Below the pieces are notes generated by a model. It was not told where the DNA came from. It saw nothing but the letters and a program-made list of their open reading frames with translations, and did not search any database. The position numbers were made by a program, and so were the translations under genes. Shown piece by piece: positions 52,626 through 61,298 of a stretch of 64,000 bases of DNA (its first letter is position 1; every line of letters begins with the position of its first letter). Source of the DNA: CAYLKK01 sp964412505 (GTDB lineage: Bacteria; Pseudomonadota; Alphaproteobacteria; UBA3830; CAYLKK01); the NCBI GenBank assembly GCA_964412505.1, contig CAYPOM010000002.1:1-64000 (forward strand), read 5' to 3'.

Positions 52626-54935
52626 ATGGATAATTACCCTATAATTTTATTATCTGATGTAGTCGTTTTCCCGAATACTGTATTTTCTGTAATGATCGAA
52701 GTAGACGTGTCTATCAGAGCGATAGAATATGCTATGGATAAGAACATTAATGTCGTTCTTTCTACTAAACAGACTAATTTTGAAAATGAATTTTCACTAG
52801 ATAAATCATCATTTTCTATATATGGGGTTGTAGCTAAAATATTGCAAGTTTTGAAGATGCCAAATGGTAAGTTAAAAGTATTATTAGAGTCGTTAGATCG
52901 TGTTCGCATTCTAGAAACACAGTTTAACGGTGATTTTCATACTGCTGATTGTACAGTCCTTGAATCTGTTGTAAAAGCGAAAAGTAAAATCGAAGCGTTG
53001 CGTCGTACTTTGGTAAACGCTGTAGTTTCTTATAGCGAGTTGACTGACAATATAAAGAAAAATGTTATAGAAAAAATTATGGCGACAGAAGATGCTGCAA
53101 ATTTAGCTGATATACTACTTGATACACTAACTTTTCCTATCGATGATAAGTTGAGAATGTTAGGAACAGCTGATGTCGCTGATCGACTAAGTTATGTTTT
53201 AGATTACATTAATAGAGAAATAGCAATTTCAAGTGAAGAAAAAAATATACAAAATAGCTTACAAGAACAAATTGAAAAAAATAATAGAGAATATTATTTA
53301 AGAGAACAGTTAAAGGCAATACACAAAGAGTTAGGGCTTGATGGCGAAGATGGCGGAAAATCTGAAATAGAAGAGTTAGAGAGAAGAGGAAAACTTAAAA
53401 AATTTACATCTGAAGCTAAAGAAAAATTCGATAACGAAATTAAAAAACTCAAAATGATGCCACCAATGTCATCTGAAACAAGCGTAATTCGTGGCTATAT
53501 CGATTGGTTACTTGATTTGCCTTGGGGCGAAAAGAGTGTAGAAACGCGTGACATAGTAAAGGCAAAAAAAATACTTGATAGAGACCATTTTGGATTAGAA
53601 AAAGTCAAAGAAAGAATCTTGGAATTTTTGGCTGTTCAAAGTCGAGTAAAAAACGTGAAAGGACAGATAATTTGCTTATTTGGACCTCCAGGTGTTGGAA
53701 AAACTTCTTTAGCTAAATCTATAGCAGAAGCAACTGGTAGGAATTATGTGAAAATTTCATTGGGTGGAGTAAGAGATGAGGCGGAAATTCGTGGGCATAG
53801 AAGAACGTATGTTAGTGCATTTCCAGGCAAAATAATTTCTGCTTTGAAAAGAGCAAAAACATCAAATGCTTTGATACTTTTAGATGAAATAGATAAGGTT
53901 GGCGCAGATTCAAGGGGTGATCCAGAATCTGCACTTTTGGAGGTATTGGATCCTGAGCAAAATAAAACATTTAGTGATCATTATTTAGAAATAGATTATG
54001 ATCTATCTGATGTGATGTTTGTCGCTACTACAAATAGTTTAGAGATGAGCCGGCCATTATTGGATAGGCTAGAGATCATAAAACTATCTGGGTATACAGA
54101 ATTTGAAAAATTTGAAATTGCAAGGAAGTATTTAGTTCCTAAAGTTATGTCTGAAAACGGACTGGAAGAAGATGAGTTTAGTGTATCAGATGATGTTATT
54201 TTCAAATTAATCAGGGATTACACAAGAGAAGCTGGAGTTAGAAATTTAGAAAGAGAAATTTTGAATTTAGCAAGAAAATCTGTAAAACAGATAATGGAAA
54301 ATGAAGAAATAAAGAATGTATCTATTAATTTAGAAAATTTGGAAGAGTATGCTGGAATACAGAAATATACAAGAGATCCTTTAGATGAAACTAGCTTGAT
54401 AGGTGTTACAAATGGTTTGGCATGGACAGAAGTCGGTGGTGAAACATTATCTATAGAAGCTGTAAGTTTCCCAGGAAAAGGTAAAGTTACTCTGACAGGC
54501 AAGCTTGGAGACGTAATGCAGGAATCTATTCAAGCAGCCCTTAGTTTAATTAGGTCAAAATCAGAGCAATTCGGGTTGCAAAATGATTTTTTTGAAAAAA
54601 ATGATTTTCATATACATGTTCCTGATGGTGCTACACCAAAAGATGGGCCTTCTGCTGGAATAGCTATGGTCACGTCTATCGTTTCTGTTATTACAAATCG
54701 TTCTGTTCGTAAAGATGTCGCCATGACCGGAGAAATAACATTAAGAGGTAGAGTGTTCCCAATAGGAGGTTTAAAGGAAAAATTACTGGCAGCACATAGG
54801 GCTCAAATAAAAACAGTTTTAATTCCAAAAGACAACGAGAAAGATTTAAAAGAAATTCCAGAGAATGTCTTAAGTGATTTAGATGTAATTGCTGTTTCTC
54901 ACATTGATGAGGTGCTAAAAATAGCATTGGTATAA
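52626..54935 (+). CDS. lon: ATP-dependent Lon protease
   Basis: The 769-residue protein has an N-terminal substrate-binding domain beginning [20 protein letters not shown], a coiled coil, the AAA+ module with [17 protein letters not shown] and [11 protein letters not shown], and the protease domain with [16 protein letters not shown] and the catalytic serine in [12 protein letters not shown], with the lysine further down ([18 protein letters not shown]). It degrades misfolded and regulatory proteins. I start at the ATG at 52626 with GGAG at 52617-52620; the frame runs to 52611. It completes the protein-quality set of DnaK/J, FtsH and Hsp20 in the window. Confidence 0.97.
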   Translation: MDNYPIILLSDVVVFPNTVFSVMIEVDVSIRAIEYAMDKNINVVLSTKQTNFENEFSLDKSSFSIYGVVAKILQVLKMPNGKLKVLLESLDRVRILETQFNGDFHTADCTVLESVVKAKSKIEALRRTLVNAVVSYSELTDNIKKNVIEKIMATEDAANLADILLDTLTFPIDDKLRMLGTADVADRLSYVLDYINREIAISSEEKNIQNSLQEQIEKNNREYYLREQLKAIHKELGLDGEDGGKSEIEELERRGKLKKFTSEAKEKFDNEIKKLKMMPPMSSETSVIRGYIDWLLDLPWGEKSVETRDIVKAKKILDRDHFGLEKVKERILEFLAVQSRVKNVKGQIICLFGPPGVGKTSLAKSIAEATGRNYVKISLGGVRDEAEIRGHRRTYVSAFPGKIISALKRAKTSNALILLDEIDKVGADSRGDPESALLEVLDPEQNKTFSDHYLEIDYDLSDVMFVATTNSLEMSRPLLDRLEIIKLSGYTEFEKFEIARKYLVPKVMSENGLEEDEFSVSDDVIFKLIRDYTREAGVRNLEREILNLARKSVKQIMENEEIKNVSINLENLEEYAGIQKYTRDPLDETSLIGVTNGLAWTEVGGETLSIEAVSFPGKGKVTLTGKLGDVMQESIQAALSLIRSKSEQFGLQNDFFEKNDFHIHVPDGATPKDGPSAGIAMVTSIVSVITNRSVRKDVAMTGEITLRGRVFPIGGLKEKLLAAHRAQIKTVLIPKDNEKDLKEIPENVLSDLDVIAVSHIDEVLKIALV

Positions 54936-54999
54936 CATTTAATCGTTAATTAATTATTTTTGGCGACAATTACGATTATTGCTGTTACGCGTTTTATCT

Positions 55000-55584
55000 A
55001 TGTCTTTTAACTTTGTAAGTAATGTACTTGAAACATCAGATTGTCGTTCTACATACAGTGAAGGTGAATTAAGTATATTATATTGGCATGATTTAGTATT
55101 TGGCACGTGCGTTTCAATGTTGCTTGAAAAAATAATAGTAGATGATACGACGCACACATATAACAAATCCACTCTTATCAGATATTTGCAAAATGCATAT
55201 CTTATGAATATTCAGATTTCTTTGTGTTTTTTAGATATTGACAATTTTAAACAAATTAATGATAGATTCGGACATTTAAAAGGTGATCAAGTCTTAGCCG
55301 ATCTTTGTTCTTTTATAAAAATAAAATTAAATAGCAAATTTAAATTATTTAGATTTGGTGGTGATGAGTTTGTAATAACTAATACTGAAAATAGTATTGA
55401 AGAGCTCTATAATTTGATAAATGAAATTATTTGTAAATTACATTCGCATACATTTTCAAACGATATAAAAATTGAGATATCATACGGTATAAGCAATTCT
55501 GTACAATCAAAAAATTATATTGATTTAATAGAAAATGCAGATTCAGCTATGCGCAAGATGAAATCTACAAGAAAACTTATATAA
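55000..55584 (+). CDS. GGDEF-domain diguanylate cyclase
   Basis: From the ATG at 55000 the protein has 194 residues: a short N-terminal part of about 50 residues with no recognisable sensor, then a complete GGDEF domain (about 50-190). Substrate-site features are LCFLDIDNFKQINDRFGHLKGDQVL, the signature FRFGGDEFVI and YGIS. The active site is intact, so it may make c-di-GMP. The RxxD inhibitory site normally five residues before GGDEF is absent (SKFKLF), so product inhibition is unlikely. No EAL or other c-di-GMP protein is in the window. The frame extends to a TTG at 54979. Confidence 0.88.
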   Translation: MSFNFVSNVLETSDCRSTYSEGELSILYWHDLVFGTCVSMLLEKIIVDDTTHTYNKSTLIRYLQNAYLMNIQISLCFLDIDNFKQINDRFGHLKGDQVLADLCSFIKIKLNSKFKLFRFGGDEFVITNTENSIEELYNLINEIICKLHSHTFSNDIKIEISYGISNSVQSKNYIDLIENADSAMRKMKSTRKLI

Positions 55585-55712
55585 TTTTTTTACATATAGA
55601 AAAGCCTGCAAAAAAATGGGTTAAAAATAAAATTGTAGACTTACCTCTTTAATGAGCCTGAACAAATAAATACAAAAAACTAAAGTTAGTTACGGACTTA
55701 CTCAGAATTCTA

Positions 55713-56090
55713 CTATTCCTGCTTTTTTTTATAATCTTCTATAGCAGCTTTTACAGCTTCTTCTGCCAATACAGAACAATGTATTTTCACTGGAGGCAAA
55801 GCAAGTTCTTCAGCTATTTCTGTGTTTTTTATTTTTACTATATCATCTAAGTTCTTACCTTGAATTTTTTCAGTAATTAGAGAGCTAGATGCTATTGCCG
55901 CACCACATCCAAAAGCTTTAAATTTAGAGTCAACAACGACGCCATTTTCATCTACTTTTATTTGTAATTTTATCATATCGCCGCATGCAGGAGCACCTAC
56001 AACTGCAGTACCAACATTTTGATCAGTTTCCTCAAAACTACCAACATTTTTCGGATTTTCGTATAATTCTAAAACTTTTTTCGAATACAT
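55713..56090 (-). CDS. iscU: Iron-sulfur cluster scaffold IscU
   Basis: IscU is the scaffold on which [2Fe-2S] clusters form with sulfur from IscS. The 125-residue protein starts MYSKKVLELYENPKNVGSF and carries the three cluster cysteines: Cys36 in GAPACGDMIKL, a second in FKAFGCGAAIASSS, and the third in LPPVKIHCSVLAEEA. The LPPVK motif recognised by HscA is complete, though hscA/hscB are not here. It follows iscS by 13 bases. Confidence 0.96.
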   Translation of the reverse strand: MYSKKVLELYENPKNVGSFEETDQNVGTAVVGAPACGDMIKLQIKVDENGVVVDSKFKAFGCGAAIASSSLITEKIQGKNLDDIVKIKNTEIAEELALPPVKIHCSVLAEEAVKAAIEDYKKKQE

Positions 56091-56103
56091 AACTCACCTA
56101 TAA

Positions 56104-57282
56104 TTAACCATTCCAAATAGGGCTCATGTCTCTTAAACGAGAAACGACAGGAACTAATTTTTTTATAAAAATATCAACTTCTTCTTTTGTCGTAAATTTA
56201 CCTAAACCGATTCTGATAGAAGAATGTCCATCGGACTCTTCACCTCCAAGCGCTTTTATTACATAAGAACCCTCAAGATTTTCAGATGTGCAAGCTGATC
56301 CAGAAGAAACAGCAATATCTGTTAGCCCCATCATAATCCCCTCTCCTTCTATGCCTACAAAATTTAAATTTAGATTTCCAGGAATTCTATGTTTTAAGCT
56401 GCCATTTACAAAAACTTTTGGTAATCGTTTCTGTATTTCTTGTAACATATAATTACGTAACTTCAATATACGTTCTGACTCATCAACAAGCTCTAATTTC
56501 GCTATCCTGCATGCCTCTCCCAACCCAACACATAAAGGGGTCGGCAGCGTACCTGAGCGCATGCCGCGTTCTTGTCCTCCACCATCAAATAGTGGGTTTA
56601 GCCTAATTCTTCGTGGAGATGTTCTCACATATAAAGCGCCGATGCCCTTAGGGCCGTAGATTTTATGACCAGAAATACTTATCAAATCTATATTTTCTAT
56701 TCCGATATTTTTCATATCGATTTTTCCGATCGCTTGAGCAGCATCTGTATGAAAGATAATTTTATTGTTTTTAGATTTGCAAATTTCTGAAATTTTTTTA
56801 ATATCTTGAATTACACCAATTTCATTATTCACTGCCATGATCGAAACAAGTATCACATCATCTGTCAATTCCTGCTGTAATTGGTCTATGTTAATTAAAC
56901 CATCTCTATCTACATCTAGATACACTACATTATATCCATCAAGTTCTAAAGAATGACAGCATTCTAAAACACATTTATGTTCAATTTTTGATGTAATAAT
57001 TTTATTTCCATATTCGCGATAAAATTTAGCTGCACCTTTAATGGCAAGATTGTTAGACTCTGTCGCTCCAGATGTAAAGATAATCTCTTTTGGAGAATTA
57101 GCATATATTATATCAGCAACATATTTCCTAGCTTCTTCAACTGCATTGGCTGCATTTCTGCCGAAAGAATGACTATATGAATGAGGATTCCCAAAATTTT
57201 CTTTAAAAAACGGAAGCATCTTTTCTAACACACGTTCATCACATGGTGTTGTAGATTGATAATCTAAATATATACCATTCAT
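56104..57282 (-). CDS. iscS: Cysteine desulfurase IscS
   Basis: IscS is a PLP enzyme that takes sulfur from cysteine for Fe-S clusters, thiolated tRNA and other cofactors, including the biotin synthase cluster. The protein has GIYLDYQSTTPCDERVLEKM, TSGATESNNLAIKG, the PLP lysine in LISISGHKIYGPKGIGAL and the persulfide cysteine in AVSSGSACTSENLEGSYV. I start at the ATG at 57282 (MNGIYLDYQ), just after a strong GGAGGTGATT; the frame extends four codons further. IscR, IscA, HscAB and Fdx do not flank the pair, so the isc operon is reduced here. Confidence 0.96.
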   Translation of the reverse strand: MNGIYLDYQSTTPCDERVLEKMLPFFKENFGNPHSYSHSFGRNAANAVEEARKYVADIIYANSPKEIIFTSGATESNNLAIKGAAKFYREYGNKIITSKIEHKCVLECCHSLELDGYNVVYLDVDRDGLINIDQLQQELTDDVILVSIMAVNNEIGVIQDIKKISEICKSKNNKIIFHTDAAQAIGKIDMKNIGIENIDLISISGHKIYGPKGIGALYVRTSPRRIRLNPLFDGGGQERGMRSGTLPTPLCVGLGEACRIAKLELVDESERILKLRNYMLQEIQKRLPKVFVNGSLKHRIPGNLNLNFVGIEGEGIMMGLTDIAVSSGSACTSENLEGSYVIKALGGEESDGHSSIRIGLGKFTTKEEVDIFIKKLVPVVSRLRDMSPIWNG

Positions 57283-57429
57283 AATCACCTCCAAATAAGC
57301 ATGTCCAGAATATCACAAATACATAATGATTACCATTTATTGTTTTGCAGATTGATGATGCGCAAATTAAAAAATTTATATTATATAGTTGCGTTTTTAA
57401 CAATGATAATGCTATTATTAACGATGTGA

Positions 57430-57448
57430 GTATGCCCTATTGGGGTAC
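57430..57448 (+). promoter_or_regulatory. Small hairpin upstream of hsp20
   Basis: GTATGCCC pairs with GGGGTAC around a TATT loop with one bulged G, and is followed by TG-TTTTT. It lies 31 bases before the hsp20 ATG in its probable leader, so it could be an attenuator or simple thermosensing hairpin. This is speculative. Confidence 0.3.
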
Positions 57449-57478
57449 TGTTTTTAATGCTTGTTTATGAGGTTAATT

Positions 57479-57901
57479 ATGAATGAAATTTCTCTTTTTA
57501 ATAGTCCATTATTTGTTGGATTTGACAGATTTGAACGTTTGATAGACAGTCTTAATAAAGTTGAGGATTCGTATCCACCATATAATATCGAGGTTATAGG
57601 TGAAGATGGGTTTCGTATAACTATTGCTTTAGCTGGGTTCAAAGAAAGTGATTTATCTGTTTCTCTAGAAGAAAATAAATTAGTCATTAGAGGGAAACAG
57701 CAAGAAGACACGACAGACCGTGTATACATACATCGTGGATTAGCATCCCGTAGATTTATAAAAACTTTTGTGCTTGCTGATAATATAGAAGTTAGAGATG
57801 CAGTATTCGACAATGGGTTATTGTACATTAGTCTTGAAACAGTAAAACCTACATCAGAACCTAAATTTATAAAGATTAATAAAATAGAATCAGCAGAATG
57901 A
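57479..57901 (+). CDS. Small heat-shock protein Hsp20/IbpA
   Basis: The 140-residue protein begins MNEISLFNSPLFVGFDRFER, as alphaproteobacterial IbpA proteins do, and contains the alpha-crystallin domain (about residues 30-125): YNIEVIGEDGFRITIALAGF, then KLVIRGKQQEDTTDRVYIHRGLASRRFIKTF and the conserved VFDNGLLYISL near its end. It is an ATP-independent holdase. GAGG nine bases before the ATG at 57479 is a good ribosome site; the frame extends upstream to 57461. Divergent from iscS. Confidence 0.9.
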   Translation: MNEISLFNSPLFVGFDRFERLIDSLNKVEDSYPPYNIEVIGEDGFRITIALAGFKESDLSVSLEENKLVIRGKQQEDTTDRVYIHRGLASRRFIKTFVLADNIEVRDAVFDNGLLYISLETVKPTSEPKFIKINKIESAE

Positions 57902-58028
57902 TAAGCATAATATCAATGATTGAAAGTTGATTGATTTTTAGTATTTGAGTGTGGCTAATTCGTTTTCTGATATCAAGAATTGTATATTCTTAGTTGATTG
58001 CTATTTAACAATAAAATTAAATTAATTA

Positions 58029-58718
58029 TTAAAATAGTAAATCTTTAATAGAAGGGCTATCTTTTCCTGACGACGAACCTGAGTCTTCGTATGTTACACA
58101 AGGTTGAATATGCAAGTATTTTGATAAAAGTATTCCACGAGTTAGCCAAAATGTATTTGGCGTTGTTTCTATTATACACATATGTCCGTCTATTTGTGGT
58201 TCTCGGTCTGTAACTACGTACGCTATTTTCGCATTTTGGTCTACTATATCTATATTCAATGCAGTCAAGCAAATTCTAGATTCATAATTTTTACAGAAAC
58301 AGTTTCCAGAATATACATCTAACTCTAATTTTTGGTGTATTCTAGATATATTCCTGTCTGTTAATTCTGGCTCTACTACGTAATAAAATTCTTTCCCATT
58401 TCCATCTTTTGTATGTTTTTTATCTATACCTAATGTTATAAACGGAATATGGCCACAAATTACGCCATATTCTCCTTCTTCTCCTGAATTCTGATTTTTA
58501 GATGGTGATGGCAACCTAAAATTAACGGAGACAAAGTCTGCTAAAGCATGTTTGATTATATCTATATTTTCTTTTGTTCTCTGCTTCACATAAATATTTT
58601 TTTGAATTGCTACATTTTTGCTTATTGTTCCGCAAATCACGCCTATCACACATATAGCTATAGCAATTTCTAAAAGAATAAAACCATATTTTGACGATCT
58701 CAACAAACGAAGTTTCAT
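58029..58718 (-). CDS. Type IV pilin-like / pseudopilin protein
   Basis: The 229-residue protein has a prepilin N-terminus: a basic leader MKLRLLRSSKYG, then a cleavage position before F and the conserved Glu at +5 (FILLEIAIAICVIGVI), and one long hydrophobic helix that would form the pilus core. The rest is soluble and has four cysteines near SGNCFCKNYESRIC. It resembles minor pilins or type II secretion pseudopilins, but no pilus or secretion gene is in the window. It overlaps the secreted gene upstream by four bases, so the two form a pair. Assembly machinery must lie elsewhere if it is used. Confidence 0.75.
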   Translation of the reverse strand: MKLRLLRSSKYGFILLEIAIAICVIGVICGTISKNVAIQKNIYVKQRTKENIDIIKHALADFVSVNFRLPSPSKNQNSGEEGEYGVICGHIPFITLGIDKKHTKDGNGKEFYYVVEPELTDRNISRIHQKLELDVYSGNCFCKNYESRICLTALNIDIVDQNAKIAYVVTDREPQIDGHMCIIETTPNTFWLTRGILLSKYLHIQPCVTYEDSGSSSGKDSPSIKDLLF

Positions 58719-59140
58719 TTCGTCGTATCGACTATTATGTCAAAGAAACTATATTCATCTTTGTTATTACCTGGTTCTATTTTTTCACTTTTAATATTGA
58801 CTTTATTCTTAATAATTCCTGTATTAGGCAGTGTAGACACGTATATAGTAATATTTTGGGAAGCATTAGCTGGGAGGACAAAATCAGATGGGAAAACACT
58901 CACTATATCTCTTACATCTGGTCTAATTTCTACAGATAAATCAGATTTAGATATATTCTTTATAGTGATATTTTCAGATTGTTGCTTAAGAGTAAGTATT
59001 AAATCTTTTGGCTTTACTATTTCTATATTCCCATGTAAATCATTATTTTGCACTTTCCCATAGCACTGCATGTATACGCAACTGAAACAAAAAACAGCAG
59101 CTAAAGTTCTACATAGATACGCGGGCATTTTCTTAGTCAT
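58715..59140 (-). CDS. Secreted beta-sandwich protein partner of the pseudopilin
   Basis: The 141-residue protein has a signal peptide (MTKKMPAYLCRTLAAVFCFS then CVYMQCYG) and a beta-rich body: DLILTLKQQSENITIKNISK, SDLSVEIRPDVRDI, FVLPANASQNITIYVS. Its pattern of 'TLKxxSENITIKNISKSDLSVEI ... VLPANASQNITIYV' suggests an immunoglobulin-like fold of the MSP/PapD/ASH type, with no family I can name. ATGA overlap with the pseudopilin gene implies a joint role, perhaps as chaperone or pilus-tip protein; that is inference. Confidence 0.65.
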   Translation of the reverse strand: MTKKMPAYLCRTLAAVFCFSCVYMQCYGKVQNNDLHGNIEIVKPKDLILTLKQQSENITIKNISKSDLSVEIRPDVRDIVSVFPSDFVLPANASQNITIYVSTLPNTGIIKNKVNIKSEKIEPGNNKDEYSFFDIIVDTTK

Positions 59141-59246
59141 TATTCAAATCCTGTTCTGTTTGTATTCATTATTGTAATATAAAAAAGTTTAGCATAGATA
59201 AATATTCATGTTTTTTGTATAATATCGTGTATTTTTATCGGTTACT

Positions 59247-59933
59247 GTGAGATTATTAAAAAAAACAAGAAAAAAAATCACTAAGTCAGAAACATTCATA
59301 AAACTTACTTCTAAGTGTGTTGCCAAACTTATGAAGTTCTGTTTTGTTACAACAAAGTGGGAAACAATCGGATTAGAACACGTTGATTCTTACGTTATGT
59401 CTAATCGAGGATTGCTAATGGCACTTTGGCACGATAGACTTATGACAGCTCCTTGTGCTTGGAAATGGATTAAACCGCTTCATGTCCTCGCTTCTGAACA
59501 TAATGATGGAAGGTTAATTGCTAAAACAGTAGAAAATTTAAATATGATACCTGTATATGGTTCGACTGGAAAATGTTCAGTTAAATCTATTAGAGAAATG
59601 ATAGATTTGTGCAATTCTGGACAATGCTTAGCGATTATTCCAGATGGGCCAAGAGGGCCAAGGCATGTTGTATCTGATGGAATAGTGACAATATCAAAAA
59701 TAACAAAAACCGACATTATTCCGTTTTCTTGCTGCGTAAAAAATTTCAAAAAATGTAAATCATGGGACGAATTTATTATCGCATATCCATTTAATAAAGG
59801 TGTAATAATTTGTGGTGAACCTATAAAATATAATGATATCAAGGATATCGATACCGAAACAGTAAAGACTATGATAAAAGAAGAGATAAATAAATTATCT
59901 CAAATTGCATACGAGAAATTACAGGAATTATAA
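59247..59933 (+). CDS. DUF374 lysophospholipid acyltransferase-like protein
   Basis: The 228-residue protein starts at GTG and has the DUF374 acyltransferase arrangement: LLMALWHDRLMTAPCAW, where the HD/HxxR-type catalytic residues lie, VLASEHNDGRLIAKTVENLN, IPVYGSTGKCSVKSIREMID, and IIPDGPRGPRHVVSDGIVTIS. In alphaproteobacteria DUF374 precedes or lies beside waaA and is thought to belong to lipid A or lipid-core synthesis. Its stop overlaps the waaA start by one base (TAATG), which supports a joint function in Kdo-lipid A assembly. Confidence 0.85.
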   Translation: MRLLKKTRKKITKSETFIKLTSKCVAKLMKFCFVTTKWETIGLEHVDSYVMSNRGLLMALWHDRLMTAPCAWKWIKPLHVLASEHNDGRLIAKTVENLNMIPVYGSTGKCSVKSIREMIDLCNSGQCLAIIPDGPRGPRHVVSDGIVTISKITKTDIIPFSCCVKNFKKCKSWDEFIIAYPFNKGVIICGEPIKYNDIKDIDTETVKTMIKEEINKLSQIAYEKLQEL

Positions 59934-61201
59934 TGTTGAAGTTATACAGAATATTATGGGTAATATTTTATCCGATCGCCAAAATAATAATATCAATTAG
60001 AATAAGGTTAGGAAAAGAAGATAGTATAAGATTTAAAGAAAAATTTGCAGAACCATCAATACAAAATAATTACAAAAATATCATATGGGTTCATGCTGTT
60101 AGTATAGGAGAAGTACTGTCAGCCATAACTTTTATAGAAAGATTCCAGAAAGATGTTTCAGATGATTACACATTTTTATTAACGACGTTTACTACATCTT
60201 CTAGAGATATAGTAAACAAAAAAAAATTGAAAAATGTAATACACCAGTTTGCTCCGTTAGATCATGTTCCAATTGCAAGAAAGTTCTTATCATATTGGAA
60301 TCCGAAATGTGTTATCTTTATAGAATCAGAAATTTGGCCTAATATCATTACAGAAATTAAAGCTCCTATATTTTTAGTAAATGCACGATTAACAGAAAAA
60401 AGTTTCAAAAGATGGAAGCTTTTAAAGAAAATGTTTTCAAAAATTATTTCTAAGTTTTCTATGATATTCGCGCAATCTAAAGAATCATGTGAGAATTTTT
60501 CATATTTTATACCTAAATATATCGCCAAAAATAACACTAATGTAATTTGTGCTGGCAATATTAAATACTCCTCTGCCCCACTTCCAGTAGATGAAAATCT
60601 TTTTAACATATTTCAAAATGAAAAACATAAATTTGTAGCTGTAAGTACACACTCAGGCGAAGAAGAAGTTATTTTAAATGCATTTAAAATAATTATAGAT
60701 AAAGAACCCAACTCGCAATTATTTATTATTCCTAGGCATCCAAACCGTGCAAATGAAGTTTTCGAGTTAATTAATAAAAACGGATTTTCATGTGTTCTAA
60801 GATCAACTGTTACTAAATCTGATGATGTAAATGACAGCATAAATGTAATTTGCGTAGATTCATTTGGTGAAGTAGGAACTTTCTTTAAAATAGCAGATAT
60901 AGTTTTTGTAGGGGGATCTTTAGTAAATATAGGTGGACATAATATTTTTGAACCTGTAGCATCTGGGAAACCTGTCATGTTTGGAAATTATGTGTTCAAT
61001 TTTGAGGAAATGAAAAACTTCTTAGTCGAATGCAAAGTAGGATTTGAAGTAAAGAACGAGCTAGAAATTTCAGAAATATTTTTAAAATATATTTTAAATG
61101 ATGATTTTAAAAAGAATACAAATAATAGCTTAGATAGTATGAAATCTTTTGATCCATTAGCAATTATTCTGGATAATATAAAAAACATCATCCAGAAGTA
61201 G
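59933..61201 (+). CDS. waaA: Kdo transferase (3-deoxy-D-manno-octulosonic acid transferase)
   Basis: WaaA (KdtA) adds Kdo to lipid A at the inner membrane. The 422-residue GT-30 protein has a membrane anchor at the N-terminus, WVHAVSIGEVLSAITFIERF with the conserved catalytic Glu position, CVIFIESEIWPNII, FLVNARLTEKSFKRWKLL, AGNIKYSSAPLP and VGGSLVNIGGHNIFEPVASGKP, the nucleotide-sugar binding motif. All are typical of WaaA. One-base overlap with the DUF374 gene; a large hairpin follows. Confidence 0.93.
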   Translation: MLKLYRILWVIFYPIAKIIISIRIRLGKEDSIRFKEKFAEPSIQNNYKNIIWVHAVSIGEVLSAITFIERFQKDVSDDYTFLLTTFTTSSRDIVNKKKLKNVIHQFAPLDHVPIARKFLSYWNPKCVIFIESEIWPNIITEIKAPIFLVNARLTEKSFKRWKLLKKMFSKIISKFSMIFAQSKESCENFSYFIPKYIAKNNTNVICAGNIKYSSAPLPVDENLFNIFQNEKHKFVAVSTHSGEEEVILNAFKIIIDKEPNSQLFIIPRHPNRANEVFELINKNGFSCVLRSTVTKSDDVNDSINVICVDSFGEVGTFFKIADIVFVGGSLVNIGGHNIFEPVASGKPVMFGNYVFNFEEMKNFLVECKVGFEVKNELEISEIFLKYILNDDFKKNTNNSLDSMKSFDPLAIILDNIKNIIQK

Positions 61202-61217
61202 AATACTTACAGAATTA

Positions 61218-61274
61218 AATTTGAACCATATTGCTTGTCGTGTACAAACACACAATAAATATATGGTTCAAATT
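61218..61274. terminator. Long inverted repeat between convergent waaA and phosphomannomutase
   Basis: A perfect 14-bp inverted repeat, AATTTGAACCATAT (61218-61231) and ATATGGTTCAAATT (61261-61274), encloses 29 bases that hold a smaller GTGT/ACAC hairpin. It lies between two converging genes and probably stops transcription from both sides, though T tracts are short. Confidence 0.6.
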
Positions 61275-61298
61275 CCCTTGATAAATTATGAGGCGAAT

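Noticed and set aside
57340..57380. A possible fifth MITE copy (TTGCAGATTGATGATGCGCAAATTAAAAA)
   Set aside because: Only about 8 bases match the element end, no second end follows, and such matches occur by chance in AT-rich DNA.
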